From a virus, in IMG/VR virus record IMGVR_UViG_3300025162_000121, positions 1-33,742 of that record: a stretch of 33,742 nucleotides of DNA, one strand, 5' to 3'. A program made the position numbers and the translations under genes. Below are positions 5,108 to 14,300 of this stretch, piece by piece (the first letter of the stretch is position 1; each line of letters starts with the position of its first letter). Under the pieces are notes generated by a model. The model saw nothing but the letters and a program-made list of their open reading frames with translations, was not told the DNA's origin and made no database searches.

Positions 5108-5113
5108 ATTATA
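5108..5113 (-). promoter_or_regulatory. Possible -10 (TATAAT) before the lysis cassette
   Basis: The minus strand has a perfect TATAAT about 25 bases before the ATG of the first lysis gene, overlapping the stop of the gene upstream. The best -35 is CTGAAA at a short 15-base spacing, so promoter activity is doubtful. Confidence 0.25.
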
Positions 5114-5543
5114 AGAATTTTATCACTTTTTCAGGTTTTACAAAAGCATCTGGATTATGAGGTGTAAAGTCCCACCAAAGAAATTGATTTGCCGCTAGAT
5201 AATCACGGCTTTTCAATAAATTAATGTTTTCAGGGTGTCCAAATATAAGTGGGTCACTGACTGACCAAAGAACTATGCCCGGTTTGCCTTCATCCCAAGC
5301 TAGGTGCTGAAAGAAACTATCTATACCTATCCAAGTACGGCATTGAGCTAACAGTTTTCGCAACTCAGACATTGGAAGATTCTTCCTAAAGTCAGGTACA
5401 AGCTGTTCTTCACCTTCTACCCCGATTTGGATGATAGGTTCATCAATTAGGGCTATTAGCTCTTTCCAATAGGCAATATCTGGTGATTTAGGATTAAGAC
5501 CGCCTTTAATTAAAGGCTTGGCAAAGGGCTGAATAATAATCAT
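5109..5543 (-). CDS. Glycosyltransferase family 9-like, C-terminal half only (144 aa)
   Basis: The block WIGIDSFFQHLAWDEGKPGI followed by VLWSVSDPLIFGHPENINL is the donor-binding half of heptosyltransferase-like (GT9, GT-B fold) enzymes, where G-x-D-S-x-x-x-H-L-A and a later x-D-P are conserved. A full GT9 enzyme is about 300-350 residues with two Rossmann domains; only the second is here. The matching first half (NSGLGDHI) is fused to the C-terminus of the gene just upstream, which overlaps by ATGA. The two products probably associate into one active enzyme, or the gene was split by a frameshift. The substrate is unknown; sugar transfer to virion protein or host surface glycan is inference. 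Confidence 0.7.
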   Translation of the reverse strand: MIIIQPFAKPLIKGGLNPKSPDIAYWKELIALIDEPIIQIGVEGEEQLVPDFRKNLPMSELRKLLAQCRTWIGIDSFFQHLAWDEGKPGIVLWSVSDPLIFGHPENINLLKSRDYLAANQFLWWDFTPHNPDAFVKPEKVIKFL

Positions 5544-6505
5544 AAATACAGTTTTCTATAGGCATTTTCTAAGCTATCTTTCCACTTCCACTGCGCCATC
5601 TTTTTATAGATGTTCCATTGGTCTAAATCACCAAATAAATTCTGCGCTTCTGCTATTGATTTACCGGGAACAATTTCTGGGTAACAAGTAAATACAATAG
5701 GGCTGCGGATTGAAGGCAATATGCGACTAAATACAATGTGATCGCCAAGCCCGCTATTAAGTACCACAATGGTTTTATCACGATATTGAAGAAAGTTTCT
5801 AAAAATTTGTTCATCATGGGCAAACATCTCCTGCTTAGTTTCACTACGAATTCCGCCTTCGGGGTTTTTAAAGTGCCATGTTACTGCATTGGGAACAGCC
5901 AATATCTTATAGCCCTTTTGCCGTAAGCCCCAAGTAAACAGCGTTTCTTCCCTATGACAAACCCTAGAAAGTCCTAAGTTGTAGTCGTGTACGCCCGCCC
6001 TATATAGAAAAGAGCAATGCAAGTGATCTACTTCTTTAGTAACATTTATGTTACCCCATTGGATATTAGGTTCAAGATCAATTTTATCTATATCACCTGT
6101 TGATATAGAAGTATCGGGAATATAAGGTGGGGTAAAGATAGATCCACCAATTGCCCCAACTGTAGTATCAATGTAGCTACAAAGCTGTTCTAAAACATTG
6201 GGTTCAGGTACAGCATCGTCATCACACCGCCATACCCATTCGTATCCCATTTCATTGGCTTTTTGATGGATATGGTGTTGACCTTTTTTCTCGGCAAATA
6301 GCCATTCCCATTTAAGACCTTTGATGTCCATCATGGCAAACAAATGCCGATACATAGGGTTTTCCCTCATATCTTGAGGTTCATCATTATCATCAAAAAT
6401 GACCAGCTTATCTGGAAGTCTGGTCTGATTAATGATTGCCGAAAGAACTAATGGCAAAGTTGTTGTATATCGCCCTCTAGTGGCTACGGAGCAGAGTATT
6501 TGCAT
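5540..6505 (-). CDS. Glycosyltransferase family 2 fused to GT9 N-terminal half (321 aa)
   Basis: Residues 1-235 are a GT-A fold GT2 enzyme: N-terminal MQILCSVATRGR, nucleotide-sugar/metal motif RCDDDAVPEPN (Asp95-97), and the acceptor-side segment HREETLFTWGLRQKGYKI. From about residue 243 a second domain starts, KTIVVLNSGLGDHIVFSRIL, which is the N-terminal Rossmann strand and G-x-G-D loop of GT9 heptosyltransferase-like proteins. The protein then stops after about 79 residues of that domain, and the rest of GT9 is the next ORF. It overlaps the GT2-methyltransferase gene by 22 bases. This should transfer sugars in the cytoplasm; the acceptor is unknown. Confidence 0.85.
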   Translation of the reverse strand: MQILCSVATRGRYTTTLPLVLSAIINQTRLPDKLVIFDDNDEPQDMRENPMYRHLFAMMDIKGLKWEWLFAEKKGQHHIHQKANEMGYEWVWRCDDDAVPEPNVLEQLCSYIDTTVGAIGGSIFTPPYIPDTSISTGDIDKIDLEPNIQWGNINVTKEVDHLHCSFLYRAGVHDYNLGLSRVCHREETLFTWGLRQKGYKILAVPNAVTWHFKNPEGGIRSETKQEMFAHDEQIFRNFLQYRDKTIVVLNSGLGDHIVFSRILPSIRSPIVFTCYPEIVPGKSIAEAQNLFGDLDQWNIYKKMAQWKWKDSLENAYRKLYL

Positions 6506-7713
6506 ATCATTAAATTGGATATATTGACATTATCTATGGCTTGAGGAAGGCTTGAAATATCGCCAGCATGGTTAATATACTCAAATTCAAAGCCGGGGAA
6601 ATGGCTTTCATTTAAGCCATGCAGCTTATGATGTTCTCCCCAAAAACCTTTAGGCTCATTCCAAGGAACAGTGATTAATAGCTGTTTGCAGTGAGCTTTA
6701 AGCTTTTCTACAATTTCTAAGCCGTTATCTAAATGTTCAATAACTTCAAAAGCAACAATGTTATCGTAAAACTCTAAAGCATACTGATTAATATCAGCAC
6801 TAACAAAAACCCGATTACTTCCCCAGTGCTGATCCTTCGCCACATCAACAATAATAGGGTCATAGTCAAGCCCAATGTAACTAACATCTGAAGGGAAAAA
6901 TTGAGTTCCATAACCTGTTGTGCATCCTATTTCAAAAATTGAACCATTTAAAAGCTGTTTCTTTGCCCATTCATATCTTTGCGTTTCTCTTGGAAACACT
7001 GGATCGCCTTTGAGAAAGACAGCTCTTTCAAAGTTATTGGACAACAAAAACTTATAGTATTCGGTATTGTATTTTTTGGCTAGTTTTAGTTCGTTAGCGT
7101 GAAACTTGGCTTTCCATCCCTGTACCAATGCTGGGTCGTGCATTGTGCCTTCAGCTTTATGGTAAATGGGGTAAGTGCCATTGTTTGAACATTCAGCTAG
7201 GGTAAACCCTGCTTTTTCAGCTAGATAGCAAAACTCAATGTCCTCACAGCCACCAGTTCCATATTCTTCATTTAGCAGTCCAATAATGTCAAACACTTTC
7301 TTTTGAATCATAGCGCAAAAGAAAATGCCAAACCGTCTTTGAGTAATGGGGGAATTTTGCCCTAATACATAGCTTACATCGCCTTGATCTAACAGTTCTA
7401 ACCATTGGTTTTTAGGCTGATTTAGCAAGATCGTGTCATTATTTAGCAAAACAATCTTGTCACTAGAAGCTAGTTTGATGCCTTCATTGGTAGCTGCTGC
7501 AAACCCCAACGGCTTTTCATTCCAAGTCACCAACAAATTGGGAATGGCAGTGTAAAGATATTGCAAATATTGAGCAGTATTATCAGTACAGCCATTAGCA
7601 GAAATGACCAACTCTATGTCGGTCATTTCAGTATATTTAACAATGGAATCTATACAGGGTTTAAGGTATTTTTCGCAGTTGTTATAGGTCGGTATTACGA
7701 TGCTATATTTCAT
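6484..7713 (-). CDS. Bifunctional GT2 glycosyltransferase / SAM methyltransferase (409 aa)
   Basis: Residues 1-210 are a GT2 domain (MKYSIVIPTYNN, glycine-rich acceptor loop EKPLGFAAATNEG, DXD-like LLNNDT at 89-94, CEDIEFCYLAEKAG near 156-169). Residues 250-400 are a class I methyltransferase with motif I FEIGCTTGYGTQF (260-272), the SAM ribose-binding acid in GLDYD (281-285) and FEVIEHLDNG (322-331). The fusion suggests that a transferred sugar is then methylated, capping a glycan. It begins the glycosylation block downstream of the tail genes. The target could be virion proteins, such as the Ser-rich fibre, or a host surface polymer. Confidence 0.88.
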   Translation of the reverse strand: MKYSIVIPTYNNCEKYLKPCIDSIVKYTEMTDIELVISANGCTDNTAQYLQYLYTAIPNLLVTWNEKPLGFAAATNEGIKLASSDKIVLLNNDTILLNQPKNQWLELLDQGDVSYVLGQNSPITQRRFGIFFCAMIQKKVFDIIGLLNEEYGTGGCEDIEFCYLAEKAGFTLAECSNNGTYPIYHKAEGTMHDPALVQGWKAKFHANELKLAKKYNTEYYKFLLSNNFERAVFLKGDPVFPRETQRYEWAKKQLLNGSIFEIGCTTGYGTQFFPSDVSYIGLDYDPIIVDVAKDQHWGSNRVFVSADINQYALEFYDNIVAFEVIEHLDNGLEIVEKLKAHCKQLLITVPWNEPKGFWGEHHKLHGLNESHFPGFEFEYINHAGDISSLPQAIDNVNISNLMICKYSAP

Positions 7714-7727
7714 GGGTATATATTACA

Positions 7728-8255
7728 CTAACTACTCCATTGCTCCGTAGGCGCTGTAGGAAATACTGGTGCCGTTGTAGGTGGGTTTACACCAATAGCT
7801 CTTACGGCACTACGATAAGATAAGAACTCAGCTTGATTAGTTAAATAAGGATTTGATACTGCTGGGTCTGCAACAGAAGCAATAGCTGTCCAATCTGTAG
7901 CAGATAAAAGTTGTTGTGCTGTAGCTGAAGTTTGAGCTTGTAAATTAGCAATATAAGCAGCTTGTTGTTCTGGGGTCATTTCAGTAATAGTCCAACCCAA
8001 TGTCCAAACACCATCAATTAATGTAGGATTGTCATTTTGAGTGCAAATTTGGGTTGCAGGGTCATAAGTAGGTTGCGTTGCATCAATTACAGAAGCTAAA
8101 GTATTCCCTGTAGTAATGGCTGTATCTGTCATTGGATACCAATAAGCCACATCTTGATTAGAGCCATAATTAGTATATGGATTTTGCGCTTGTAATTGAG
8201 CAAATCCATAAGGATAAAGAATTAGGGTTGTACCATTGATTTCTGCGTATATCAT
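7728..8255 (-). CDS. Tail-fibre-associated / tail assembly chaperone-like protein (175 aa)
   Basis: The C-terminal region LLSATDWTAIASVADP... followed by FLSYRSAVRAIGVNPP resembles the phage tail assembly chaperone (Phage_tail_APC) pattern, in which a S/T-D-W block is followed by Y-R-x-x-L/V-R. The N-terminal half (GTTLILYPYGFAQLQAQNP) and the middle Ala/Gln-rich helix (TPEQQAAYIANLQAQTSATAQQ) recall fibre-assembly proteins. It lies downstream of the fibre genes, consistent with helping fold or assemble a fibre. Moderate confidence in type, low in exact role. Confidence 0.6.
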   Translation of the reverse strand: MIYAEINGTTLILYPYGFAQLQAQNPYTNYGSNQDVAYWYPMTDTAITTGNTLASVIDATQPTYDPATQICTQNDNPTLIDGVWTLGWTITEMTPEQQAAYIANLQAQTSATAQQLLSATDWTAIASVADPAVSNPYLTNQAEFLSYRSAVRAIGVNPPTTAPVFPTAPTEQWSS

Positions 8256-8258
8256 AAA

Positions 8259-8492
8259 TTAAGCCTCATTAATAATTGCTGTTGATGTATCTTTATCTAT
8301 AGTCATTACGCCATAACAAGCTACATTCCAATCTTCACTATTTTCTTCTTTTTCGCTATAAGAACTAACATTTATCTTAAAGTTTTTAAAAAGATATTCT
8401 TTATCACCTTCAAATACACGCCAAACATGGTCTTTTGAACCACGATTGGGCAATCCTCTTGTTTTATTAAATCTAATTCTATATTTGTTCAT
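8259..8492 (-). CDS. Conserved small phage protein paired with the oxygenase (77 aa)
   Basis: A basic, aromatic-rich protein (YRIRFNKTRGLPNRGSKDHV, WRVFEGDKEYLFKNFKINV, DWNVACYGVMTIDKDTSTAII). I recall near-identical small proteins in cyanophages and other aquatic phages, often beside 2OG-Fe(II) oxygenases, with no known function. It starts in an ATGA overlap with the oxygenase stop, so the two are co-translated. A compact beta-rich fold is likely. No catalytic motif is visible. Confidence 0.7.
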   Translation of the reverse strand: MNKYRIRFNKTRGLPNRGSKDHVWRVFEGDKEYLFKNFKINVSSYSEKEENSEDWNVACYGVMTIDKDTSTAIINEA

Positions 8493-9142
8493 ACAATCTC
8501 AGCTTTTGCTTCAGGAATTGGCATTGCTTGTTGAACAGTTAAATTAAAATGAATAAAACGAATAGGGCTATCAGAAGCGTGTTTAGTAAACGAATGGGCT
8601 AACCAAGCGTTAGTAAACATTAACAAACCTTCTTTAGGCTCAAAGTTAATCATATTGCTTGCAGCAGTAGCTTCAGTCATATCAGACTCAGGTAAGTTAA
8701 TTTGCACTTTACCAGCTCTGGGGTCATAAAATATGGCTTTTGAGCAATTCTCAGGGACATCTACAAAATAAAACCCTACTATTTGTGAACCAAAACCATG
8801 AATATGTTGCTCCATAGAAGAATGTTTGTGATGTTCTTGACACCAAAATTCAGTAAATATAGTGTTATAGATGTCCATTGCATACCCTTGTTCTTTCAGG
8901 ATATTCCAAGCAGTTTGACCAATGTATTCGGATAGCTTATCCATGCCGGGATAGTCAAACAAGTTTTCTGTCATATAGACAGGATAGATTTCATCTAACT
9001 TGCGGTCTTTCTTTTGCTTGGCTACTGCTTTTTTACAAGCCGCTTTAGCATCAGCTAAGAACTCTGGTTTTTCTATAACATAAACAGCCGCAGGAAAATA
9101 ATAAAAAGCCTGTAGCTGTTCTTGGGTTGGGGAATCACTCAC
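8489..9142 (-). CDS. 2-oxoglutarate/Fe(II)-dependent oxygenase (217 aa)
   Basis: A double-stranded beta-helix oxygenase of the 2OG-FeII_Oxy_5 type common in aquatic phages. The first metal-binding segment is MEQHIHGFGSQIVGFYFV with His113/His115, and the second is NAWLAHSFTKH with His183, followed 12 residues later by Arg195 (SPIRFIHF), the expected 2-oxoglutarate ligand. It should couple O2 and 2-oxoglutarate to hydroxylation of an unknown substrate. Start is GTG at 9142 with AAGGAA eight or so bases upstream. Its position between fibre genes and glycosyltransferases suggests modification of fibre residues or sugars, which is inference. Confidence 0.88.
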   Translation of the reverse strand: MSDSPTQEQLQAFYYFPAAVYVIEKPEFLADAKAACKKAVAKQKKDRKLDEIYPVYMTENLFDYPGMDKLSEYIGQTAWNILKEQGYAMDIYNTIFTEFWCQEHHKHSSMEQHIHGFGSQIVGFYFVDVPENCSKAIFYDPRAGKVQINLPESDMTEATAASNMINFEPKEGLLMFTNAWLAHSFTKHASDSPIRFIHFNLTVQQAMPIPEAKAEIV

Positions 9143-9174
9143 GATAATTCCTTAAATTGGATTGGAAGTCTATA

Positions 9175-9609
9175 TTACCCTACTTGAGTTGGTGGGGTGA
9201 ATTCTATCCATGAATTTGTTGTGCCATCCCAACGATATGCTTTACCGTCAGCTGGGTATGGGATAGGCGGTTGGTATGAACAAGTAGTTTCATCAAAAGC
9301 CCATGCACTGAAATTAGCAAGGTTTGGTCTTTGCGCCCACAAGTCTTTAGCTGCTTGTTGTTTGGCGGCTTTTTCTTCGTCAGTCATATCTCGAACAGCC
9401 CAAGTATCCATCCAATAGCCAGTAGCTTCATTGAACTCATAAGTTGGTTCTTCGCTAACTAATACTTGATATACAGATAAAGTAGGTTGTTGAACCCGGA
9501 TAAAAGGTTGCCAACTTGAAGGTACAGCGCCAAAAGCTGCCATTAAATTATCCATTAAAGCTGGATGATTAATTGGATTTCCGTTTTCAATTTGAATATA
9601 TAAGTTCAT
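9175..9609 (-). CDS. Tail-fibre-associated hypothetical protein (144 aa)
   Basis: Begins MNLYIQIENGNPINHPALMD and ends with an aromatic-rich segment YRWDGTTNSWIEFTP. The end W-D-x-x-T-x-x-W recurs in the 1200-residue fibre (WIWNGTAWF), a short beta-hairpin pattern seen in phage fibre and assembly proteins. The middle is an acidic/Lys/Ala helix (TDEEKAAKQQAAKDLWAQRP). I recall relatives in cyanophages near tail fibres, without known function. Likely a fibre-assembly factor or minor fibre component. Confidence 0.6.
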   Translation of the reverse strand: MNLYIQIENGNPINHPALMDNLMAAFGAVPSSWQPFIRVQQPTLSVYQVLVSEEPTYEFNEATGYWMDTWAVRDMTDEEKAAKQQAAKDLWAQRPNLANFSAWAFDETTCSYQPPIPYPADGKAYRWDGTTNSWIEFTPPTQVG

Positions 9610-9629
9610 TTTGTTTCTCTAAATTAATT

Positions 9630-11303
9630 TTAAGGTGTTGCTGTATTAATTGATGGGAATGACCTTAAACATCCGGGATAAATGATACGGACTGCTCCAA
9701 CTCCACCTACACCAGATAATCCGCCACATAATTTAGACGCTCCGCCACCACCACCGTAAGCTCCGCCAGTACCTCTAACAGTACAGCTGCCAGTTGCTCC
9801 CGCTGCCCCACAAGAACCACCACCACCGCCAGCATAATAGTTTGGGTATGGAACATTTGTGCCTGTAGCCCCAAATCCTAATAGCCCAACTCCGCCTCCT
9901 CCACCCGGCCATACTCCATTAGTTCTTATTGGAGTTCCTGCTCCTCCAGCGCCAGCTCCTGAACAAAAAACAGAAGCCCCGCTTCCTGCATCTCCGCCGT
10001 TACCACCATTTCCATTATATCCGCCAGCACCGCCCCCACCGTAAGAAACTACACCCCCTCCGGAACTAACACCGCCATTACCACCCCCATCGCCAGTATA
10101 AGTCCCTGCAACACTATTACCACCGCTTGATGCTCCACCGCCACCGCCACCACCTTTTACAACCGCAGTAGAACAAAAATAACTGCAACCGCCAGAAGCT
10201 CCATTAGTAGCTCCGCCAGCGCCAACTACTACTGTATAAGAATTACCGGTGGTAACAGAAATTCTATTTTTATACCCAATCCCACCGCCAGCTCCACCTT
10301 GACCGCCAGTTCTACACCCGCCGCATGAATAACTAGACCCGCCAGCTCCACCGCCCCCAACAGCAACTACAGAAACAAAATTTATTCCAGCGGGCGCAAC
10401 CCAACTGTAAGTCCCTGCGGTTGTATAAGAAGATGATCCACCTGTTGACGGAAAAGCTACGCTAGTAGAAGGAAATTGACGAACACAGCCGGGGGAAATA
10501 ATACGGACTGCTCCACCGCCACCGACACCGCCAGTGCCGCACCCACTAGATGAACCACCACCACCACCACCTCCAAAAGCGCCTCCTTTAGCTCCTGTAG
10601 GATAACCGCCTACACTAAATCCAGAAGAACCAGAGCTTCCCCCGCCGCCTTTGGAACTTGCATAAGTACATTTAATTCCTTTTGTTCCGTTTGAACCTTG
10701 ACCAAATACAGAAACCCCGCCGCCGCCTGAAGCACCACAATTAGCGGCTGATACACCGCCACCACCACCGCCGCCAGAACCGGCGGTAGCCGCACAAAGG
10801 CTATAGTTTGAACCAGCACCGCCAGCTCCAGCGTACCCACCAGCTCCACCGCCGCCGCCGCCGCCACCCGCATAATGAACTCCACCAGCTCCACCAGCTC
10901 CACCAGTTCCGGCAGTGACAGTTCCCCCAGCTCCCGCCGCAGTAAAACTGCCAGCACCGCCGCCAGTAGCGTTAAGAACGCTTGTGCTTACAAAATAACT
11001 ACTACCGCCAGCAGCGCCGACTACTACCGTATAAGAATTACCGGGGGTTACGGTAATATTGTTTTTGTAAGCTAAAGCTCCACCGCCACCACCCCCGCCA
11101 GAAGCGCAAATAGAACATAAACCTTGACCGCCATTACCACCGCCAGAAACAACTATAGCTGATACTTTAGTAACCCCTGTAGGAGCTACCCATGTATAAG
11201 TGCCTGAAATAAAGTAACCTATATCATAAGTTGCTAATTTACTTGTGCTACCAAAGCCATAAGCTCTAGCTGAAACAGAACCTCTAGTAATGATTGTTGG
11301 CAT
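9630..11303 (-). CDS. Gly-rich adhesin-like protein with two tandem domains (557 aa)
   Basis: Two homologous units of about 250 residues (roughly 33-280 and 296-551). Each opens with G-T-Y-T/S-W-V-A-P and V-S-A/V-x-V-V-x-GGGG, continues with NSYTVVVGAGG, then poly-Gly blocks, and closes with GAVRII-x-PGC-x-R-x-FPS. This matches the phage glycine-rich domain; in T-even phages comparable poly-Gly modules stack as polyglycine II helices in the receptor-binding tip adhesin. Many cysteines (C63, C66 and others) are unusual for a virion fibre and may form disulfides. It follows directly after the long repeat fibre, a natural place for its tip. Receptor-binding role is inference. Confidence 0.75.
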   Translation of the reverse strand: MPTIITRGSVSARAYGFGSTSKLATYDIGYFISGTYTWVAPTGVTKVSAIVVSGGGNGGQGLCSICASGGGGGGGALAYKNNITVTPGNSYTVVVGAAGGSSYFVSTSVLNATGGGAGSFTAAGAGGTVTAGTGGAGGAGGVHYAGGGGGGGGAGGYAGAGGAGSNYSLCAATAGSGGGGGGGVSAANCGASGGGGVSVFGQGSNGTKGIKCTYASSKGGGGSSGSSGFSVGGYPTGAKGGAFGGGGGGGSSSGCGTGGVGGGGAVRIISPGCVRQFPSTSVAFPSTGGSSSYTTAGTYSWVAPAGINFVSVVAVGGGGAGGSSYSCGGCRTGGQGGAGGGIGYKNRISVTTGNSYTVVVGAGGATNGASGGCSYFCSTAVVKGGGGGGGASSGGNSVAGTYTGDGGGNGGVSSGGGVVSYGGGGAGGYNGNGGNGGDAGSGASVFCSGAGAGGAGTPIRTNGVWPGGGGGVGLLGFGATGTNVPYPNYYAGGGGGSCGAAGATGSCTVRGTGGAYGGGGGASKLCGGLSGVGGVGAVRIIYPGCLRSFPSINTATP

Positions 11304-11304
11304 A

Positions 11305-14300
11305 TTATTTAAACTGAGTTTGAGAAGCTAATACAGTAAATGTGGCAGAAGCCGTTTTAATAACAGTATAGGTATAAACATCAATACCGCTTGCATTACC
11401 AGCCGTAGGTGCGCCACCTTGCCACTTGGTTGTTACTCCTGATGTTGCGCCATCTACTTGAACCGCAGAGTTGTAATAAGCAGTAGCGCCTTGTGTTACT
11501 AAAAAAGCTACAGTTAATGACTGACCTGTAGATAATGCTGTGTTCATTGTTGTTCCGCTAGAGAATGTCAAATTGACAGTCCAGTTAGCAGAAGCGCTAG
11601 TTGTGTAATAAAGAACAGACTGAGTAGATGGGTAGTAAGCAATCGTTCCTGTTGCAGCTGTTGCGCTTATTGTGGTTGTTTCTGCGGCATTTAATAATAC
11701 TTCGGCTAAAGTGCTAGAAGTTCCATTAAAAGTTTGAGTTCCTGTCCAAGTATTATTTGTGCTAGTTGTAATAGACAAACCAGAATATCCGCTATAGCCA
11801 GAGATGCCGCTATAACCAGAGAATCCAGAAATACCTGAACCAGAATATCCACTAATACCTGATCCGCTATAGCCAGAGAAACCACTATAGCCGCCTTGAC
11901 CGCTAAAACCGCTATAGCCAGAAGTGGCAACGCCTGAGTAACCTGAAATACCAGAGAATCCTGAATAACCTGATACTTGTGCGCCTGAATACCCAGAAAA
12001 ACCTGAATAGCCAGATACACCAGAACCGCTGTAACCAGAAAAACCAGAAATGCCGCTGCCGCTGTATCCAGAAGTGCCGCTATAACCAGAAGTACCGCTG
12101 TAGCCAGAAATGCCAGAATAGCCACTATAGCCTGAAATTCCTGATCCACTATATCCAGAAATGCCGCTATAACCACTAATTCCAGAATAGCCTGAAAAAC
12201 CGCTAATTCCGTTTGTGCCATTTATACCAGAATAACCTGAAATTCCACTAAACCCAGATGCGCCAGAAAATCCAGATATACCAGATCCTGAATAACCTGA
12301 GTATCCTGAAATACCAAATCCAGAATATCCAGAAAAACCTGAGATTCCAGATCCGCTATAACCTGAGAATCCGCTAATACCGCTATATCCTGAATATCCA
12401 CTATACCCAGAAATACCAGAGCCGCTAAACCCTGAAATTCCGCTAAAGCCAGAGATGCCTGAATCACCAGAAAAACCGCTAATACCAGAATCGCCAGAGA
12501 ATCCGCTTATACCTGAGTCACCAGAGTACCCACTGATTCCAGAACCTGAATATCCGCTAAACCCTGAAATACCTACTTGACCGCTGTATCCAGAAAATCC
12601 GCTGTAGCCAGAAATTCCTGAGTATCCTGAAAATCCAGATGTTCCTTCTGCGCCGTCAATACCAGAATATCCAGACTCGCCGCTAAATCCGCTGTAACCG
12701 CTTGTTCCTGAATAGCCAGATGTGCCTATTCCACTGTATCCAGAAAAACCAGATAAGCCATTTTGCCCAGAATACCCGCTTGTACCTGAAAATCCTGAAG
12801 TGCCAATACCGCTGTAGCCAGAAATTCCGCTATATCCGCTAAAACCAGAAATGCCGCTGTAACCGCTATATCCTGAAGTTCCACTGAACCCGGAAATACC
12901 AGAGTAACCCGATGTACCAATTCCGCTAAAACCACTGTAACCTGAAAAACCAGACTGACCTGAAGCGCCTACAATAGTGCCAGCATCAAACCATGCAGTG
13001 CCGTTCCAAATCCAAAGATCGCCAGTATCTGTAGTAATGTAAGCATCGTTAGGAAGGTTGCCTGTTGGTGGAAGATCGGCTGAAGTTGGTACAGAGCCTT
13101 TGATATTAATAGATGCGCCTTGTGCGCCTGAGTATCCAGAAAAACCAGAAGTACCATTAATACCGCTAAAACCAGAAGCCCCATCAATACCAGAGAAACC
13201 GCTAAAACCAGAAGCCCCACTGAATCCAGAGATGCCACTATATCCGCTAATTCCAGAGAAACCGCTGATACCGTTATCTCCGCTAAAACCGGAAATACCA
13301 GAAAAACCAGAAGTTCCTGATAATCCATTTTGTCCGCTATAGCCAGAAAAACCTGACTGACCATCAATACCCGAATATCCACTTATTCCAGAATCACCAG
13401 AAAAACCACTTGTTCCCGAATAGCCCGAAAAACCACTTGTTCCCGAATAACCGGAAATTCCGCTAAATCCTGAAATGCCTGAATAACCGCTGATACCAGA
13501 AAAACCACTGTTTCCAGTTGATCCACTTAATTCTGTTTTCCAAGAAGAAGATGGATTATCAAAAGGTGTACCACCATCACCTAAAATATCAACGTAAATT
13601 GCCCAGCCACCGCCGGCAGCAAATAAAATATTTGTTATTTGACCAACATAGTAAAAAGTAGAATCAGTAGTTAAATCTACTAAATTAACAAAATTTCCAA
13701 TTGAAAAAGCATTTGGGTTTGGGGTGTAAAAATTAACATTTGTTCCAATTAATGTTCCATCGGTTGCCCAAGTTGCTCCATCTACTTCTAATGGCGCAAA
13801 TCCTAAACCTGAATAGCCTGAAAATCCAGAAGTTCCACTAAAACCTGAAATACCAGAATCGCCACTAAAACCAGAAATTCCTGAATACCCAGAAAAACCG
13901 CTTATACCTGAGTAGCCGCTAAAACCTGAAACACCAGAAAATCCTGAATCTCCGCTGTAGCCAGAAAATCCTGAATCTCCGCTGTAGCCAGATAAACCAT
14001 CAATTCCGCTAAAACCCGAAAATCCTGATTCGCCAGAAAATCCTGAATAGCCCGAAAATCCTGACTCGCCAGAAAATCCACTTATTCCTGAATATCCACT
14101 AAATCCAGATATACCTGAATAGCCACTAAATCCTGAGATACCAGAGCCAGAATATCCAGAAAAGCCTGATGCTCCGTTAGTACCATTTGTACCACTAAAA
14201 CCTGATTGACCAGAATAGCCGCTAAAACCTGATTGACCGTTTATACCGCTATAGCCGGATATTCCACTATAGCCTGATGTACCATTAATTCCTGAAAAAC

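Noticed and set aside
5653-5926. Hydrophobic frames within the GT2-GT9 gene that resemble membrane proteins
   Set aside because: One is out of frame and the other antisense to a gene with clear glycosyltransferase motifs; no SD sequence.
9859-10957. Pro-rich and Leu/Val-rich open frames opposite or out of frame with the Gly-rich gene
   Set aside because: They are the expected by-product of GGN-rich codons read on the other strand (Pro) or in another frame; no ribosome binding sites and low-complexity composition.
11706-13382. Several 66-171 residue alternative frames through the fibre repeat
   Set aside because: The 9-base period keeps all frames free of stops. The real frame has the anchor domain and the tip, the others only mirror the repeat.
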